Positions 15,234 through 25,016 of a stretch of 33,780 bases of DNA are shown here, one piece after another; the first letter of the stretch is position 1, and the number at the start of each line of letters is the position of its first letter. The notes under the pieces were generated by a model, which was not told the DNA's origin, did no database searches, and saw only the letters and a list, made by a program, of their open reading frames with translations. Source of the DNA: Sulfurimonas sp. (GTDB lineage: Bacteria; Campylobacterota; Campylobacteria; Campylobacterales; Sulfurimonadaceae). Location: contig JAKISX010000012.1 of NCBI GenBank assembly GCA_021648405.1, positions 1-33,780 on the forward strand, given 5' to 3'. Both the position numbers and the translations under genes were made by a program.

Positions 15234-15839
15234 CTAAAAACTTTTTATAATTTTTTTTGCTAAATCCAAAGCCTTAGAACGGTGAGATAATTTTTTCTTA
15301 ACCTCATCATCTAATTCACCTAAAGTTTTATCAAATCCAAGCGGTATAAACATAGGGTCATAACCAAATCCACCATCACCTATTGCCTCTGTTAATGCCT
15401 CCCCATACATCCAACCATGGACACTATACTCACCATTTTTAGTAACTATAGCAATTGAAGCTGTATAATGAGCAGGGGATGATTTTACTCCCTTTGACTT
15501 TATATCTTGCATAAGTTTATTCAAATTTTCTTTATCATTTGCATTTATGCCACCATATCTTGCACTATATATTCCTGGTGCGCCATTAAGTATATCAACA
15601 CTAATCCCACTATCATCTGCTATGACAATTAGATTTTTATCATACCCTTGTGGTGCATCTTTTAATGCTTTGTAAACAGCCCTTGCTTTTATTAGTGCAT
15701 TTTCTTTAAAGCTATCAGCATCTTCAATTATTTCAAACTCGTCTATAAGCTCACTATATGCTATAACTTCATATTCTTCACACAGTGCTTTTATCTCTTT
15801 AACTTTGCCTTTGTTAGATGTAGCTAATACTAGTTTCAA
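15234..15839 (-). CDS. rdgB: dITP/XTP pyrophosphatase RdgB (HAM1 family)
   Basis: A 201-residue house-cleaning enzyme that hydrolyses dITP, ITP and XTP to monophosphates. Family motifs are [11 protein letters not shown] at the start, [10 protein letters not shown], the metal-binding DDSG (75-78), [22 protein letters not shown] and the C-terminal SHRSKALD. The loop before DDSG ([11 protein letters not shown], about residues 60-70) is a few residues longer than I recall for the Campylobacter protein. That loop is encoded by bases that match a neighbouring intergenic repeat (18 of 18). It is divergent from the MFS gene. Confidence 0.93.
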   Translation of the reverse strand: MKLVLATSNKGKVKEIKALCEEYEVIAYSELIDEFEIIEDADSFKENALIKARAVYKALKDAPQGYDKNLIVIADDSGISVDILNGAPGIYSARYGGINANDKENLNKLMQDIKSKGVKSSPAHYTASIAIVTKNGEYSVHGWMYGEALTEAIGDGGFGYDPMFIPLGFDKTLGELDDEVKKKLSHRSKALDLAKKIIKSF

Positions 15840-15947
15840 ATTTTATCCTTAGAATTTACTTTAAATATGCTCTTTTTTAATCCATAAAGTTTGTGTAAAC
15901 AATCTTTTATATATAATTGCGCCATTATATAATATTTAAGGCACATA

Positions 15948-17264
15948 ATGTTTAAAAAGGTCCTCCCTCTCTCAGCAATTCTTTCACTTAGATTTTTAGG
16001 TTTATTTTTAGTCTTACCTGTTATCTCTATTTTCGCTCTTGATTTAGAGGGTTCAACCCCTTTACTTGTTGGTATAGTTGTTGGTGGTTATGCATTAACT
16101 CAAGCAATTTTTCAAATCCCTTTTGGGACAATGAGTGATAAAATAGGTAGAAAACCAACTCTTTTAGTTGGTCTAATTATATTTTTAATCGGTTCAATTA
16201 TTTGTGCTTATTCAACTGATATTTACACACTTATGTTTGGTCGTTTTTTACAAGGTGCTGGTGCTATTGGTGCAGTTATAACAGCTATGATTTCTGATTT
16301 GGTGCCTGAAGAGGTTCGTGGTAAAGCTATGGCAATCATGGGTGGTACAATCGCTTTAAGTTTTGCTATCGCTATGGGTCTTGGACCTGTTCTTGGTGCA
16401 AAATATGGACTTGATTTTCTTTTTATAGTTACAGCAGTTTTAGCAATTTTAGCAATGCTACTTCTTTTTACTAAGGTCCCTACCCCTCCAAGAATTAAAC
16501 ATACTTATCATGCAACAACTAGAACTTCTGATATTTTAAAAGATTCTAATCTTTTAAATATGATAATTATTAATGCTATGCAAAAAGGCTTAATGACAAT
16601 TGCTTTTGTTCTTATACCTATCATCCTTACAAGCACAGATTTTGCTTGGGAAAAATCAGATCTATATATGGCATACTTACCAGCTATGATTTTTGGTTTA
16701 GTTGCGATGGGACCAGCTGCCGTGTTTGGTGAGAAATACAACAAACCAAAAGAGATATTTTTACTATCAATCATTCTTTTTATTGCCTCTTTTTTAATTA
16801 TGGGTCTTACAACTTCTAGTACTGTTTTTATCGTTGGTGTTGTTATGTTTTTTGTAGCATTTAATATGATGGAGCCTCTTGTTCAATCAATGATTACTAA
16901 ATTTGCAAAAGTACATCAAAAAGGGGCAGCTCTTGGAATCTCTAACTCTGTTGCATATTTTGCTACATTTATTGGTGGAACAACAGCTGGTTTACTCCTT
17001 AGCGTAAGTGATAGAGAGACTATTGGCATCTCTGTTGCAGTTGTAGCAACTTTATGGTTCTTATGGACTCTAAAGCTTAATAACCCGATTAAACATTCTC
17101 ATCTTTATCTTGCACAAGATGATATTGATACAACAAAATTAGAAAATCTAGAAGAGCAACATATAGCAGAGTGGTATATTAACGATACTGAAAAAATCAT
17201 TGTTATTAAATATGTAACTGGTGCGATTGAAGAAGAAGAGTTAAAAAGTAAAATCTCTAAATAG
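15948..17264 (+). CDS. MFS transporter, YajR-like
   Basis: A 438-residue, 12-helix major facilitator. The N-terminus LSAILSLRFLGLFLVLPVIS, the loop motif FGTMSDKIGRKPTLL (motif A) and GRFLQGAGAIGAVITAMISDL (motif B region) closely follow E. coli YajR. After the last helix about 60 soluble residues remain, ending IIVIKYVTGAIEEEELKSKI, which may be a shortened form of the YAM domain of YajR. It is probably a proton-coupled exporter of the DHA1 group; the substrate is unknown. A TATAAT at 15928-15933 and an AAGG precede the ATG. The ABC exporter follows 32 nt later. Confidence 0.85.
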   Translation: MFKKVLPLSAILSLRFLGLFLVLPVISIFALDLEGSTPLLVGIVVGGYALTQAIFQIPFGTMSDKIGRKPTLLVGLIIFLIGSIICAYSTDIYTLMFGRFLQGAGAIGAVITAMISDLVPEEVRGKAMAIMGGTIALSFAIAMGLGPVLGAKYGLDFLFIVTAVLAILAMLLLFTKVPTPPRIKHTYHATTRTSDILKDSNLLNMIIINAMQKGLMTIAFVLIPIILTSTDFAWEKSDLYMAYLPAMIFGLVAMGPAAVFGEKYNKPKEIFLLSIILFIASFLIMGLTTSSTVFIVGVVMFFVAFNMMEPLVQSMITKFAKVHQKGAALGISNSVAYFATFIGGTTAGLLLSVSDRETIGISVAVVATLWFLWTLKLNNPIKHSHLYLAQDDIDTTKLENLEEQHIAEWYINDTEKIIVIKYVTGAIEEEELKSKISK

Positions 17265-17284
17265 TTATCTTTGTAATTAGCTGA

Positions 17285-17290
17285 TATACT
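17285..17290 (+). promoter_or_regulatory. -10 box directly upstream of the ABC exporter ATG
   Basis: TATACT lies at 17285-17290, 6 nt before the ATG at 17297, with TG two bases upstream of the box. Transcription would start at the A of the ATG. No Shine-Dalgarno sequence is visible in the 32-nt gap, so a leaderless transcript is likely if this promoter is used. Confidence 0.4.
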
Positions 17291-17296
17291 AACATT

Positions 17297-19066
17297 ATGA
17301 ATAAAAAACAAATTACACTAAGAACTATTTATAATCTTATATTAGAGAAAAAACCATCTCTTATTTACGGACAGATAATCACCTTGTTGGCTATTGCTGT
17401 TAGTGTCCCAATTCCTCTTATGCTTCCTGTTATGGTTGATGAAATACTCCTAAACCAACCATCATATTTTGTAAATAGTATAAATAATCTTTTTGGTGAA
17501 ACTACTGCATTTTATTATATTGTTTTAGTAACCATAGGCGTTATCTTTTTACGATTAGTTTACTTTGTTTTAAATGTTATTGTTACAAAAATTTTTACAA
17601 AAATTTCAAAATATGTAACTTTTATGATAAGACAAAGATTAATTAATCATCTTAAAGTAACCTCTATGAACGAGTACGAAACACTAGGAAGTGGAGCAAT
17701 AACATCAAACTTAATAACTGATGTAAACACTCTTGATAGTTTCATCATCACTAGTGTTAGCAAATTTATCACCTCTGTTTTAACCCTTGGGGCTGTTGGA
17801 GTTGTTATGATTATGATTGACCCTATTTTAGGAATAATGATTTTAGTTATACAGCCTCTTATAATTTTACTCAGTAAAAAGATGTCTAAAAAAGTAGGTG
17901 TGCTTAAAAAAGAGGAAAATGAAGCAATTGAGAGTTTTCAAAATAGTGTTGGTGAGACACTAGAGCTTTATGGACAGATAAAAGCTTCCAACAAAGAAAA
18001 TTACTTTTTTGAAAATGCAATTACAAGTGCAAAAAAGATTCAAATCACTTCAAATGAGTATAGCTTTAAAAGTGTAGCTTATGAAAGACTATCTTATACT
18101 ATCTTTTTAATTATGTTCGAGCTTTTACGCGCAAGTGGTTTAATTTTAGTAGCATATAGTGATTTGAGCATAGGTATGATGTTTGCCTTGTTTGGATATA
18201 TTTGGTTTATAATGACACCTGTTCAAGATATACTTACAATGCAGTATAGTTATGCATCTGCTATGAGTGCATTAAAGAGAATCAATAAAATTTTAACACT
18301 AAAAACTGAACTAAGTGGTGATGAAGTTATAAAATCAAACGATGTAGATATTTCACTAAAAAACTTAAGCTTCTCGTATTCTAACAAAAAAGAGATACTT
18401 AAAAACATCTCACTAGATATCAAAGCAAACTCTAAAATAGCACTTATTGGAGCAAGTGGAAGTGGTAAAACAACTCTAGCTCAGGTTATTTCAGGTTTTT
18501 ATGAAAAAAGTGCTGGGGAGCTTAGTTATAACAATATTGATATTGATAATATAGATAAAACATCACTAAGACAAAAAATATTTTTAGTCCTTCAAATGCC
18601 AATACTTTTTAATTCAACTCTTAGATTTAACATAACTATGGGGGATGAAAATATCAGCGATAAAGAGATAAAAGATGCGCTAAAGATTGCTCAATTACAA
18701 GGTATGATAGATAATATGAGTGATGGTCTTGACACTATAGTTGGGCATCACGGCATAAGATTATCAGGTGGTCAAAGACAGCGTCTTAGCATAGCAAGGA
18801 TGATAATAGCAAATCCAAGTGTTATCATCTTTGATGAATCAACTTCAGCACTTGATGTTCATACAGAGGTTAAACTCCATTCTGCTATAGCCTCTTTGCT
18901 AAAAAATAAAACAGTGATAACTATAGCTCATAGATTAAGTACAGTTAAAAATGCTGATACTATCTATGTTTTAGATAATGGAAAGATTGTCCAACGAGGG
19001 ACCCATGCGGAACTAGAAGATGAAGAAGGACACTATTTGGAGTTTGTTAAAAATCAATTGATTTAA
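17297..19066 (+). CDS. ABC exporter, fused permease and ATPase (MsbA/type IV fold)
   Basis: A 589-residue half-transporter. Six transmembrane helices occupy about residues 20-320 (type 1 exporter fold). The nucleotide-binding domain follows, with Walker A GASGSGKT at 385-392, a Q-loop in VLQMPILFN, signature LSGGQ at 489-493, Walker B VIIFDE at 509-514 and the H-loop in ITIAHRLS. It would work as a homodimer at the inner membrane. Lipid, peptide or drug export is possible and the substrate cannot be read from sequence. Its 3' end faces infC across a hairpin. Confidence 0.9.
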   Translation: MNKKQITLRTIYNLILEKKPSLIYGQIITLLAIAVSVPIPLMLPVMVDEILLNQPSYFVNSINNLFGETTAFYYIVLVTIGVIFLRLVYFVLNVIVTKIFTKISKYVTFMIRQRLINHLKVTSMNEYETLGSGAITSNLITDVNTLDSFIITSVSKFITSVLTLGAVGVVMIMIDPILGIMILVIQPLIILLSKKMSKKVGVLKKEENEAIESFQNSVGETLELYGQIKASNKENYFFENAITSAKKIQITSNEYSFKSVAYERLSYTIFLIMFELLRASGLILVAYSDLSIGMMFALFGYIWFIMTPVQDILTMQYSYASAMSALKRINKILTLKTELSGDEVIKSNDVDISLKNLSFSYSNKKEILKNISLDIKANSKIALIGASGSGKTTLAQVISGFYEKSAGELSYNNIDIDNIDKTSLRQKIFLVLQMPILFNSTLRFNITMGDENISDKEIKDALKIAQLQGMIDNMSDGLDTIVGHHGIRLSGGQRQRLSIARMIIANPSVIIFDESTSALDVHTEVKLHSAIASLLKNKTVITIAHRLSTVKNADTIYVLDNGKIVQRGTHAELEDEEGHYLEFVKNQLI

Positions 19067-19067
19067 A

Positions 19068-19091
19068 CCCCAAAAATTATTATTTTTGAGG
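19068..19091. terminator. Bidirectional hairpin between ABC exporter and infC
   Basis: CAAAAA (19071-19076) pairs with TTTTTG (19083-19088) around a 6-nt loop. CC (19068-19069) pairs with GG (19090-19091) across one mismatch. T- and A-runs on both sides suit termination in both directions. The right arm overlaps the last codons of infC. Confidence 0.45.
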
Positions 19092-19598
19092 AGTTACATA
19101 CATATTATAGTAACGACCTTCAAACTTAGGTGGCTTTTCCATCACGCCAATATCTTCAACCATTGGCCACACACGAAGCAATACTGCTTTTGCTGCTTCT
19201 GGATTTGCCATCTCACGACCGCGTAAAAATACACGAAATTTTACATGAAACCCTTTTTCTAAAAATTCTCTTGCATGTTTAATTTTGTAGGCTACATCAT
19301 TTTCAGCAATTTTTACAGACAACTTAATCTCTTTAATAACGATTTTAACCTGATTTTTTCTTTGTTCTTTAAGTTGTTTTTCTTTTTGGTATCTATACTT
19401 ACCATAATTCATAATTTTAGCAACTGGTGGTTTAGCCTCTGGAGCGATTAGAACTAAATCTAAGTTCAGCTCATTTGCTTTTTCCATAGCTTCATCTGTA
19501 GAAAGAATCCCTAAAGATTCTCCACCATCTATACTGCATCTTAACTCAGAAACTCTAATGTCATCGTTCATGATTACGCGATCTTTTTTATTACTCAA
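19080..19598 (-). CDS. infC: Translation initiation factor IF-3
   Basis: A 172-residue two-domain protein that binds the 30S subunit and checks start-codon pairing. The N-domain contains [25 protein letters not shown] basic linker ([16 protein letters not shown]) leads to a C-domain with [22 protein letters not shown] and [12 protein letters not shown]. The start is TTG at 19598, preceded by GAGGT, and overlaps the thrS stop in TTGA. A rare start codon is notable because E. coli infC uses AUU for self-control, so similar autoregulation is possible here. The thrS-infC order is as in E. coli. Confidence 0.96.
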   Translation of the reverse strand: MSNKKDRVIMNDDIRVSELRCSIDGGESLGILSTDEAMEKANELNLDLVLIAPEAKPPVAKIMNYGKYRYQKEKQLKEQRKNQVKIVIKEIKLSVKIAENDVAYKIKHAREFLEKGFHVKFRVFLRGREMANPEAAKAVLLRVWPMVEDIGVMEKPPKFEGRYYNMYVTPQK

Positions 19599-21403
19599 AA
19601 ATTTACCTCATTTATTTTAGTTTGTATAAGCTTCAAAAATTCATCTTCACTTAAATTATATTGTTCACGCTCTCTTCTATCGCGAACTGCTACTGTTTTA
19701 CCATTAACCTCTTCGTCACCAATGATAATCAGCATAGGTACGCGACTTTTTTCAGCCGTGCGAATTCTTTTATTTAAAGAATCATTTTTGTCATATATGC
19801 TACTATCGGCACCAATGTCGATAAGTTTATCTGATAAAAGCTTAGCATACTCTTTATGTGTATCAGCAATTGGAATAATTGCAACTTGTGTAGGAGCTAT
19901 AAACATTGGAAACTCACCAGCATAATGTTCAGTTAAAATTCCAATAAAACGCTCAAATGAACCTAAAATTGCTCTATGAATCATAACAGGCTGGATTTTA
20001 TCGTTGTTTTCACCGTTATATTCTAACTTAAATCTCTCAGGAAGATTAAAATCCAACTGAATTGTTCCACACTGCCATTCGCGTCCAATTGCATCTGTAA
20101 TCTTAATATCTATTTTTGGACCATAAAAAGCTCCGCCACCCTCATCCATCTCATAAGAAAGCGAGTTTTTATCCATTGCGTTTTTAAGAGCTTGTGTTGA
20201 CACATCCCAAATCTCATCACTACCAACTGCTTTTTCAGGTTTAGTAGAGATCATCATCTTATAGTCAAATTCAAAAGTTGACATAATTTTATCTACAAAA
20301 TCAACAACTTCGATTATCTGCTCTTCAATTTGATCCATTGTACAAAAAATATGTGCATCATCTTGGGTAAACTCACGGACACGAAACAATCCATGAAGTG
20401 CTCCAGTAAATTCATGACGATGAACTACACCATACTCAAAATATTTTATAGGCAAATCACGATAAGAGTGAAGCTCATCTTCATATACTTTAATGTGACC
20501 AACACAATTCATAGGTTTGATACCAAATTCAACATCATCAATAGTTGAAAAATACATATTTTCACCATAATTTTGATAATGTCCAGATGTTTTCCATAAC
20601 TCACTTTTAAGCATCTCTGGACCACGAACAGGCTCATAACCACGCTTACGGTGAGCTTTAAAAAGCAAATTTTCTAATCTTGCACGAAGTCGTCCACCAG
20701 CTGGAAGCCAGATAGGAAAACCAGCTCCAACCTCTTCAGCAAAAGTAAAAAGCTTCATCTGTGCACCAATTTTTCTATGATCTCTTTTTGCAGCTTCTTC
20801 AAGCATAGTCATATGGGCTTTTAAGGATTCTTTATCGGCAAATGCGATTCCATAAACACGAGTTAGCATCTCATTTTTAGAGTCCCCACCACGATATGCA
20901 CCAGCAATTTTTGTTAATTTGAAAAAACGGATATTTCTAACATTTGGAAGGTGTGGACCACGACACAAATCCTCAAACTCACCTTGTTTATAGATAGAAA
21001 CTTTAGAGTCAGCAATGCGTTTTAAAACATCTAGCTTTAGCTCATCATTTCCAAATTTTAATTTTGCTTCTTCCATAGAAATTTCATAACGCTCAATCTC
21101 AAATTTCTTTTTTGCAAAATTTATCATCTGCTTTTCAATTTTCTTAAGATCAGCCTCACCTATCTCTTCATCAACCTTAAAATCATAATAAAAACCCTCT
21201 TTTACTACAGGACCTACAAAAAATTTAGCGTTTGTATAAAGTGACTTAATTGCCTGTGCCATTAAGTGCGCAGTTGAATGACGCAAAACTTCAAGTGAAT
21301 CGCTTGAGTTATCTAACTCGATAGGTTCACCCTCAATGCCAAGTACAGCGGCAGTTTGTAAGTCTATTATTTCATCATTGTGTTTTAGTGCTATTGCATC
21401 CAA
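19595..21403 (-). CDS. thrS: Threonyl-tRNA synthetase
   Basis: A 602-residue class II synthetase that charges tRNA-Thr. An abbreviated TGS-like N-terminus is followed by the editing domain with [10 protein letters not shown] (HxxxH). The catalytic core has MNCVGH with the zinc cysteine, [14 protein letters not shown] as motif 2, and [15 protein letters not shown] as motif 3. The anticodon-binding domain ends with [11 protein letters not shown]. It is about 40 residues shorter than the E. coli enzyme, as in other Campylobacterota. The start is TTG at 21403; no in-frame ATG lies nearby and an AGGA lies upstream. It overlaps infC by 4 nt. Confidence 0.96.
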   Translation of the reverse strand: MDAIALKHNDEIIDLQTAAVLGIEGEPIELDNSSDSLEVLRHSTAHLMAQAIKSLYTNAKFFVGPVVKEGFYYDFKVDEEIGEADLKKIEKQMINFAKKKFEIERYEISMEEAKLKFGNDELKLDVLKRIADSKVSIYKQGEFEDLCRGPHLPNVRNIRFFKLTKIAGAYRGGDSKNEMLTRVYGIAFADKESLKAHMTMLEEAAKRDHRKIGAQMKLFTFAEEVGAGFPIWLPAGGRLRARLENLLFKAHRKRGYEPVRGPEMLKSELWKTSGHYQNYGENMYFSTIDDVEFGIKPMNCVGHIKVYEDELHSYRDLPIKYFEYGVVHRHEFTGALHGLFRVREFTQDDAHIFCTMDQIEEQIIEVVDFVDKIMSTFEFDYKMMISTKPEKAVGSDEIWDVSTQALKNAMDKNSLSYEMDEGGGAFYGPKIDIKITDAIGREWQCGTIQLDFNLPERFKLEYNGENNDKIQPVMIHRAILGSFERFIGILTEHYAGEFPMFIAPTQVAIIPIADTHKEYAKLLSDKLIDIGADSSIYDKNDSLNKRIRTAEKSRVPMLIIIGDEEVNGKTVAVRDRREREQYNLSEDEFLKLIQTKINEVNF

Positions 21404-21466
21404 AGTCTTTTATTCCTATGTAAAAATTTTCGCTATAATACTTAAATTTTACTTCAAAGTCGATAA

Positions 21467-22108
21467 ATGAACTGCAAAATCTGCAATAAGCCACTTAAAC
21501 CTTTCGTAGATGAGCGTAATAACTGGGAGTTTTTTCACTGCACTGAGTGTGAATTTATCTTTAAAAATCCCACATGCTATGTGAATAAAACTGATGAATT
21601 AAAACAATATCAAAATCATAATAACACCATAGAATCATCAGGTTATGTTGAGATGTTTGAAAAGTTTATAGATGCTACATTTTATCCTTACATGCCAGAG
21701 ATAAAAACCGTACTTGAGTTTGGAAGTGGTCCTGGACCCGTTTTATCTGAACTTTTAAGGCAAAGAGGTTTGGATGTTGATATCTATGATAAATATTTTA
21801 GCCCACAAAAAATTTATGAAAACAAAAAATATGACCTTATTACCTCAACTGAAGTTATAGAGCATATTGATAATCCATTGGAAGTTTTTGAGCTTTTTTC
21901 TAAACATATAAAAAAAGGTGGTTATTTAGCTTTGATGACACAATTTCATAAAAACGAGATGAAAAATTTTAAAAAATGGTGGTACAAAAATGACCCAACC
22001 CACATCTGCTTTTTTAGACCCCATACTTTTAAAATATTGGCTTTAGCATGTGAGTTTGAAGTAGTAAAACACGATAATGTTAAGAATGTACTTTTGAGAA
22101 AACTTTAG
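21467..22108 (+). CDS. Class I SAM-dependent methyltransferase with N-terminal zinc ribbon
   Basis: A 213-residue protein. The N-terminal four-cysteine knuckle (C3, C6, C25, C28) is followed by a Methyltransf_23-type Rossmann domain: motif I VLEFGSGPGPV, then DLITSTEVIEHIDNP, and a GGYLALMTQFHK strand. The C-terminus has DPTHICFFRP, frequent in this group. Substrate unknown. It is divergent from thrS with a TATAAT about 30 nt before the ATG. It may instead share a transcript with the toxin-antitoxin genes 87 nt downstream, but those have their own promoter. Confidence 0.85.
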   Translation: MNCKICNKPLKPFVDERNNWEFFHCTECEFIFKNPTCYVNKTDELKQYQNHNNTIESSGYVEMFEKFIDATFYPYMPEIKTVLEFGSGPGPVLSELLRQRGLDVDIYDKYFSPQKIYENKKYDLITSTEVIEHIDNPLEVFELFSKHIKKGGYLALMTQFHKNEMKNFKKWWYKNDPTHICFFRPHTFKILALACEFEVVKHDNVKNVLLRKL

Positions 22109-22157
22109 TTATTTCTATAAACTAATACAGATATTTGACTAAAAAACAAAAAAGATA

Positions 22158-22184
22158 TATAATTAGATATACAAATACATATCT
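22158..22184 (+). promoter_or_regulatory. Toxin-antitoxin promoter with operator half-sites
   Basis: A -10 TATAAT lies at 22158-22163. AGATAT (22165-22170) and ATATCT (22179-22184) form an inverted repeat with an 8-nt spacer that covers the expected transcription start. AGGAG follows 6-10 nt before the antitoxin ATG. RHH antitoxins normally bind such half-sites to repress their own operon. Confidence 0.5.
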
Positions 22185-22195
22185 TAGGAGATATC

Positions 22196-22429
22196 ATGGC
22201 AACTGTAAAAAAATTACTTTCTCTTGATGAGGGGATTGCTAGAGAACTAGAAAATGTAGCAGATGCACTTCAAAAAACACAAAAAGAAGTTGTTGAGAAT
22301 GCACTTGATTTTTATTTTGACTATACAGACACAGTGGTTGCTGATAAAATCACAAAAGAGATTAAATCTGGAGATATGAAAGTTCTAGATGCAAATGATG
22401 TGTATAAAGAGTTAGGTATAGAAATTTGA
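22196..22429 (+). CDS. Ribbon-helix-helix antitoxin
   Basis: A 77-residue protein. The first 45 residues form a CopG/RHH pattern: a short strand (VKKLLSLDEG), then two helices with ELENVADALQKTQKEVVENAL. The C-terminal part (KSGDMKVLDANDVYKELGIEI) would wrap the toxin. It is the upstream partner of a RelE/ParE-like toxin and its stop overlaps the toxin start. AGGAG lies at good distance before the ATG. It is likely a DNA-binding autorepressor of the pair. Confidence 0.85.
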   Translation: MATVKKLLSLDEGIARELENVADALQKTQKEVVENALDFYFDYTDTVVADKITKEIKSGDMKVLDANDVYKELGIEI

Positions 22430-22695
22430 ATATAAAATATTCAGAAAAATCACTTAAAGACTTAAAGTTATTTTCACATCCAGATAGAACGCTCATTATT
22501 AAAAAGATTCACTATTTAGCTGATAATTTTGAAATACTAAAAAACTCTAAAAAAGTGACTGAACTAAAGGGGAGTGTATTTAAAGACCAGTACCGTTTTA
22601 TAGTAGCTAAAAAGATACGCATACTCTTTAGAATAGAAGATGATGAAATTATTTTACTTGTTTTAAGAGTTGGTTTTAGAAAAAATATTTACTAA
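22426..22695 (+). CDS. RelE/ParE-superfamily toxin
   Basis: An 89-residue basic protein of the RelE fold. NIKYSEKSLKDLKLF forms the first strand and helix, KKIHYLADNF a second helix, and TELKGSVFKDQYRFIVAKKIRILFRIEDDEIILLVLRVGFRKNIY is the typical beta-sheet with basic residues. The family either cleaves mRNA on the ribosome or inhibits gyrase; which applies here is open. The start is TTG within TTGA, overlapping the antitoxin stop by 4 nt. A strong hairpin with a T-run follows, so the pair forms a complete transcription unit. Confidence 0.83.
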   Translation: MNIKYSEKSLKDLKLFSHPDRTLIIKKIHYLADNFEILKNSKKVTELKGSVFKDQYRFIVAKKIRILFRIEDDEIILLVLRVGFRKNIY

Positions 22696-22702
22696 TTATC
22701 TT

Positions 22703-22727
22703 AAACGAAACTTAAAGTTCCGTTTTT
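22703..22727 (+). terminator. Intrinsic terminator after toxin gene, overlapping ilvD 3' end
   Basis: AAACG and AACTT (22703-22713) pair with AAGTT and CGTTT (22715-22725) with a single A/C mismatch between the blocks, followed by more T residues. The hairpin lies between convergent genes and reaches into the last codons of ilvD, so it may serve both strands. Confidence 0.6.
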
Positions 22728-24397
22728 AAAACTGCCCCGTTTGAAGCATTTGAAACTAAAAGCTGATAGCGTTTAAGCCATTTTGATTTAACTTCATTTT
22801 TGTAAGGTTTCCATTTAGCTTTACGCTTTGCTAAAACTTCTTCGCTTACATTTAATTGTAATAAGTGCTTATCCGTATCTAACTCTATCTCATCACCATC
22901 TTCGATAAAAGCAATAAGTCCACCCTCGGCAGCTTCTGGAGAAATATGACCAATAGATGCACCTTTTGTAGCACCAGAAAAACGACCATCTGTAATAAGT
23001 GCAACACTTGAACCAAGTCCCATACCTTGAATAAGAGCAGTTGGAGCTAACATCTCTTGCATCCCTGGACCACCCTTTGGACCCTCATAGCGGATAACTA
23101 CAACATCACCAGATTTAACTTTGTGACCCATTATTCCTGCAATTGCTTTTGGTTGAGAGTCAAAACATATAGCTCTACCTTTAAACTGTCTCATAGTTGA
23201 GTCAATCCCAGCAGTTTTAACAACAGCGCCCTGTAGTGCTAGATTTCCAAAAAGGATAGATAGTCCTCCAACTTGAGAATAAGCATTTTCGTTTGTGTGG
23301 ATTACTTCTTCGTTTAAAATTTTAGCATCAGCTATACGCTCACCAATAGTCTCACCTGTTACAGTTGGATTATCCAGATGAAGCAACCCACCACGCCTAC
23401 TTACCTCTTTCATAACTGCATTTACACCGCCAGCTTTATCAACATCTTCCATGTGAACTGTAGTTAAAGATGGGGAAATTTTAGCAATATGCGCTACATT
23501 ATCAGCGATTTTATTGATTTTTTCTATTGAAAAATCAACCTCTGCTTCTATTGCTATAGCTAGCATGTGAAGAACAGTGTTTGAGCTTCCACCCATTGCC
23601 ATATCTACAACAAATGCATTATGTACAGCTTTTTTATTTAAAACATTACGGAGGTTGTATTTGGCGTCATCAGCTTTAGCCATCTCAACAACTCTTGAAG
23701 CTGCTTTTTTGACCATCTCTATACGCTCAGGAGTCATTGCCAAAACAGTACCATTTCCAGGAAGTGCTATGCCCATAGCTTCACACAGAGTATTCATAGA
23801 GTTTGCAGTAAACATACCCGCACAACTTCCACCACTTGGACAAGCATTACACTCTATCTCATAAAGCTCTTCATCAGTCATCTTGCCTTCAGCGTGTTCA
23901 CCAACTGCCTCAAAAGCAGTTGCTAAATCAATTGGTGTACCATCTGCTTTATGTCCAGCAGCCATTGGACCACCTGAAACAAAAACAGTAGGAACATTTA
24001 CACGAAGAGCCCCTATAATCATACCTGGAACAATCTTATCACAGTTAGGGATACAAATCATAGCATCAAGTTGATGAGCATTCATAACTGTTTCTATAGA
24101 ATCTGCAATAATTTCACGAGATGGAAGGGAGTAAAGCATACCCTCATGACCCATAGCAATTCCATCATCAACACCGATAGTGTTAAACACAAATGGCACA
24201 CCGCCAGCTTCTCGTATAGATTTTTTTACAATTTCTCCGTATTCGTGTAAGAAAAAATGCCCTGGAATGATGTCAATATAAGAGTTAGCAATACCGATAA
24301 ATGGCTTGTTAAAATCTTCATCTTTAAGTCCAGTTGCACGTAATAATGAACGATGTGGAGCTTTGTCAAACCCCTTTTTTATAATGTCACTTCTCAT
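22712..24397 (-). CDS. ilvD: Dihydroxy-acid dehydratase IlvD
   Basis: A 561-residue iron-sulfur enzyme for the penultimate step of valine and isoleucine synthesis. Cluster cysteines are in [12 protein letters not shown] and [17 protein letters not shown]. Other family signatures are the early [22 protein letters not shown], and the C-terminal [12 protein letters not shown] and [11 protein letters not shown]. Length is normal. It is a single gene. The leader carries a 21-bp palindromic repeat between the -10 and the ATG. Confidence 0.97.
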   Translation of the reverse strand: MRSDIIKKGFDKAPHRSLLRATGLKDEDFNKPFIGIANSYIDIIPGHFFLHEYGEIVKKSIREAGGVPFVFNTIGVDDGIAMGHEGMLYSLPSREIIADSIETVMNAHQLDAMICIPNCDKIVPGMIIGALRVNVPTVFVSGGPMAAGHKADGTPIDLATAFEAVGEHAEGKMTDEELYEIECNACPSGGSCAGMFTANSMNTLCEAMGIALPGNGTVLAMTPERIEMVKKAASRVVEMAKADDAKYNLRNVLNKKAVHNAFVVDMAMGGSSNTVLHMLAIAIEAEVDFSIEKINKIADNVAHIAKISPSLTTVHMEDVDKAGGVNAVMKEVSRRGGLLHLDNPTVTGETIGERIADAKILNEEVIHTNENAYSQVGGLSILFGNLALQGAVVKTAGIDSTMRQFKGRAICFDSQPKAIAGIMGHKVKSGDVVVIRYEGPKGGPGMQEMLAPTALIQGMGLGSSVALITDGRFSGATKGASIGHISPEAAEGGLIAFIEDGDEIELDTDKHLLQLNVSEEVLAKRKAKWKPYKNEVKSKWLKRYQLLVSNASNGAVLKTEL

Positions 24398-24412
24398 ATA
24401 AATCCTTAGCTT

Positions 24413-24456
24413 GTCATTCCAAACTTGATTTGGAATCTTAATAGGACGCGATTATA
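24413..24456 (-). promoter_or_regulatory. ilvD promoter and leader with palindromic repeat
   Basis: The minus strand reads TATAAT at 24456-24451, so transcription should start near 24444. The transcript then runs through ATTCCAAA-N5-TTTGGAAT (24416-24436), a perfect 8-bp-stem palindrome, before AAGGA and the ATG at 24397. The 26 bases at 24413-24438 are identical to 10215-10240 beside purA. Confidence 0.55.
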
Positions 24457-24486
24457 CCATTTTTTTAAAATTTCTTGCAAAAACTC

Positions 24487-24515
24487 TTTACAAATAATAA
24501 TAAAATGGCTATAAT
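24487..24515 (+). promoter_or_regulatory. Promoter of the tRNA operon
   Basis: TTTACA (24487-24492) and TATAAT (24510-24515) are spaced 17 bp apart, the best -35/-10 pair in the window, as expected for stable RNA genes. A near-palindrome at 24520-24540 lies between the expected start and tRNA-Gly. Confidence 0.6.
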
Positions 24516-24546
24516 TCCGGCTCACTTATGGAAGTAAGCTGGGGAT

Positions 24547-24621
<75 letters not shown>

Positions 24622-24659
24622 TATAATTTATTGTTAAACTGTGAATTCATATTCATTAT

Positions 24660-24746
24660 GCCCAGGTGGCGAAATTGGTAGACGCAGGGGACTTAAAATC
24701 CCCCGGTAGCAATACTGTGCCGGTTCAAGTCCGGCCCTGGGCACCA
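24660..24746 (+). tRNA. tRNA-Leu (TAA)
   Basis: An 87-nt class II tRNA with encoded CCA and a long variable arm (CGGTAGCAATACTGTG). Acceptor GCCCAGG pairs with CCTGGGC. Anticodon stem GGGA/TCCC has TAA in the loop. The T arm has GGTTCAAGTCC. Confidence 0.96.
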
Positions 24747-24769
24747 CTGATAAATATGAAAAAGATACT

Positions 24770-24843
24770 GGTGCCATCGCCAAGTGGTAAGGCCGCAGCC
24801 TGCAAAGCTGCTATCCCCAGTTCAAATCTGGGTGGCACCTCCA
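24770..24843 (+). tRNA. tRNA-Cys (GCA)
   Basis: A 74-nt cloverleaf with encoded CCA. Acceptor GGTGCCA pairs with TGGCACC and the discriminator base is U, as usual for tRNA-Cys. The anticodon loop CTGCAAA gives GCA. The T arm is CCCAG/CTGGG around TTCAAAT. Confidence 0.96.
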
Positions 24844-24874
24844 GTTTTATAATATTTTTATCAAAACAACGCGT

Positions 24875-24963
24875 GGATCTTTGGCAGAGTTGGTCGAATG
24901 CACTGGTCTTGAAAACCAGCGAGGGTCACACCTCCCAGAGTTCGAATCTCTGAGGGTCCACCA
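24875..24963 (+). tRNA. tRNA-Ser (TGA), end of operon and probable integration target
   Basis: An 89-nt class II tRNA with encoded CCA. Acceptor GGATCTT pairs with AGGGTCC (two G-U pairs). The anticodon loop CTTGAAA gives TGA. The long variable arm is GAGGGTCACACCTC and the T arm is CAGAG/CTCTG around TTCGAAT. Thirty-seven bases of its 3' half (24924-24960) recur exactly at 26868-26904, so it looks like the attachment site of a former island. Confidence 0.96.
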
Positions 24964-25016
24964 TTTTTACCCCTATTTTAGGTTGTTTCAACCATTACTT
25001 TCACTAAAAACACTCA

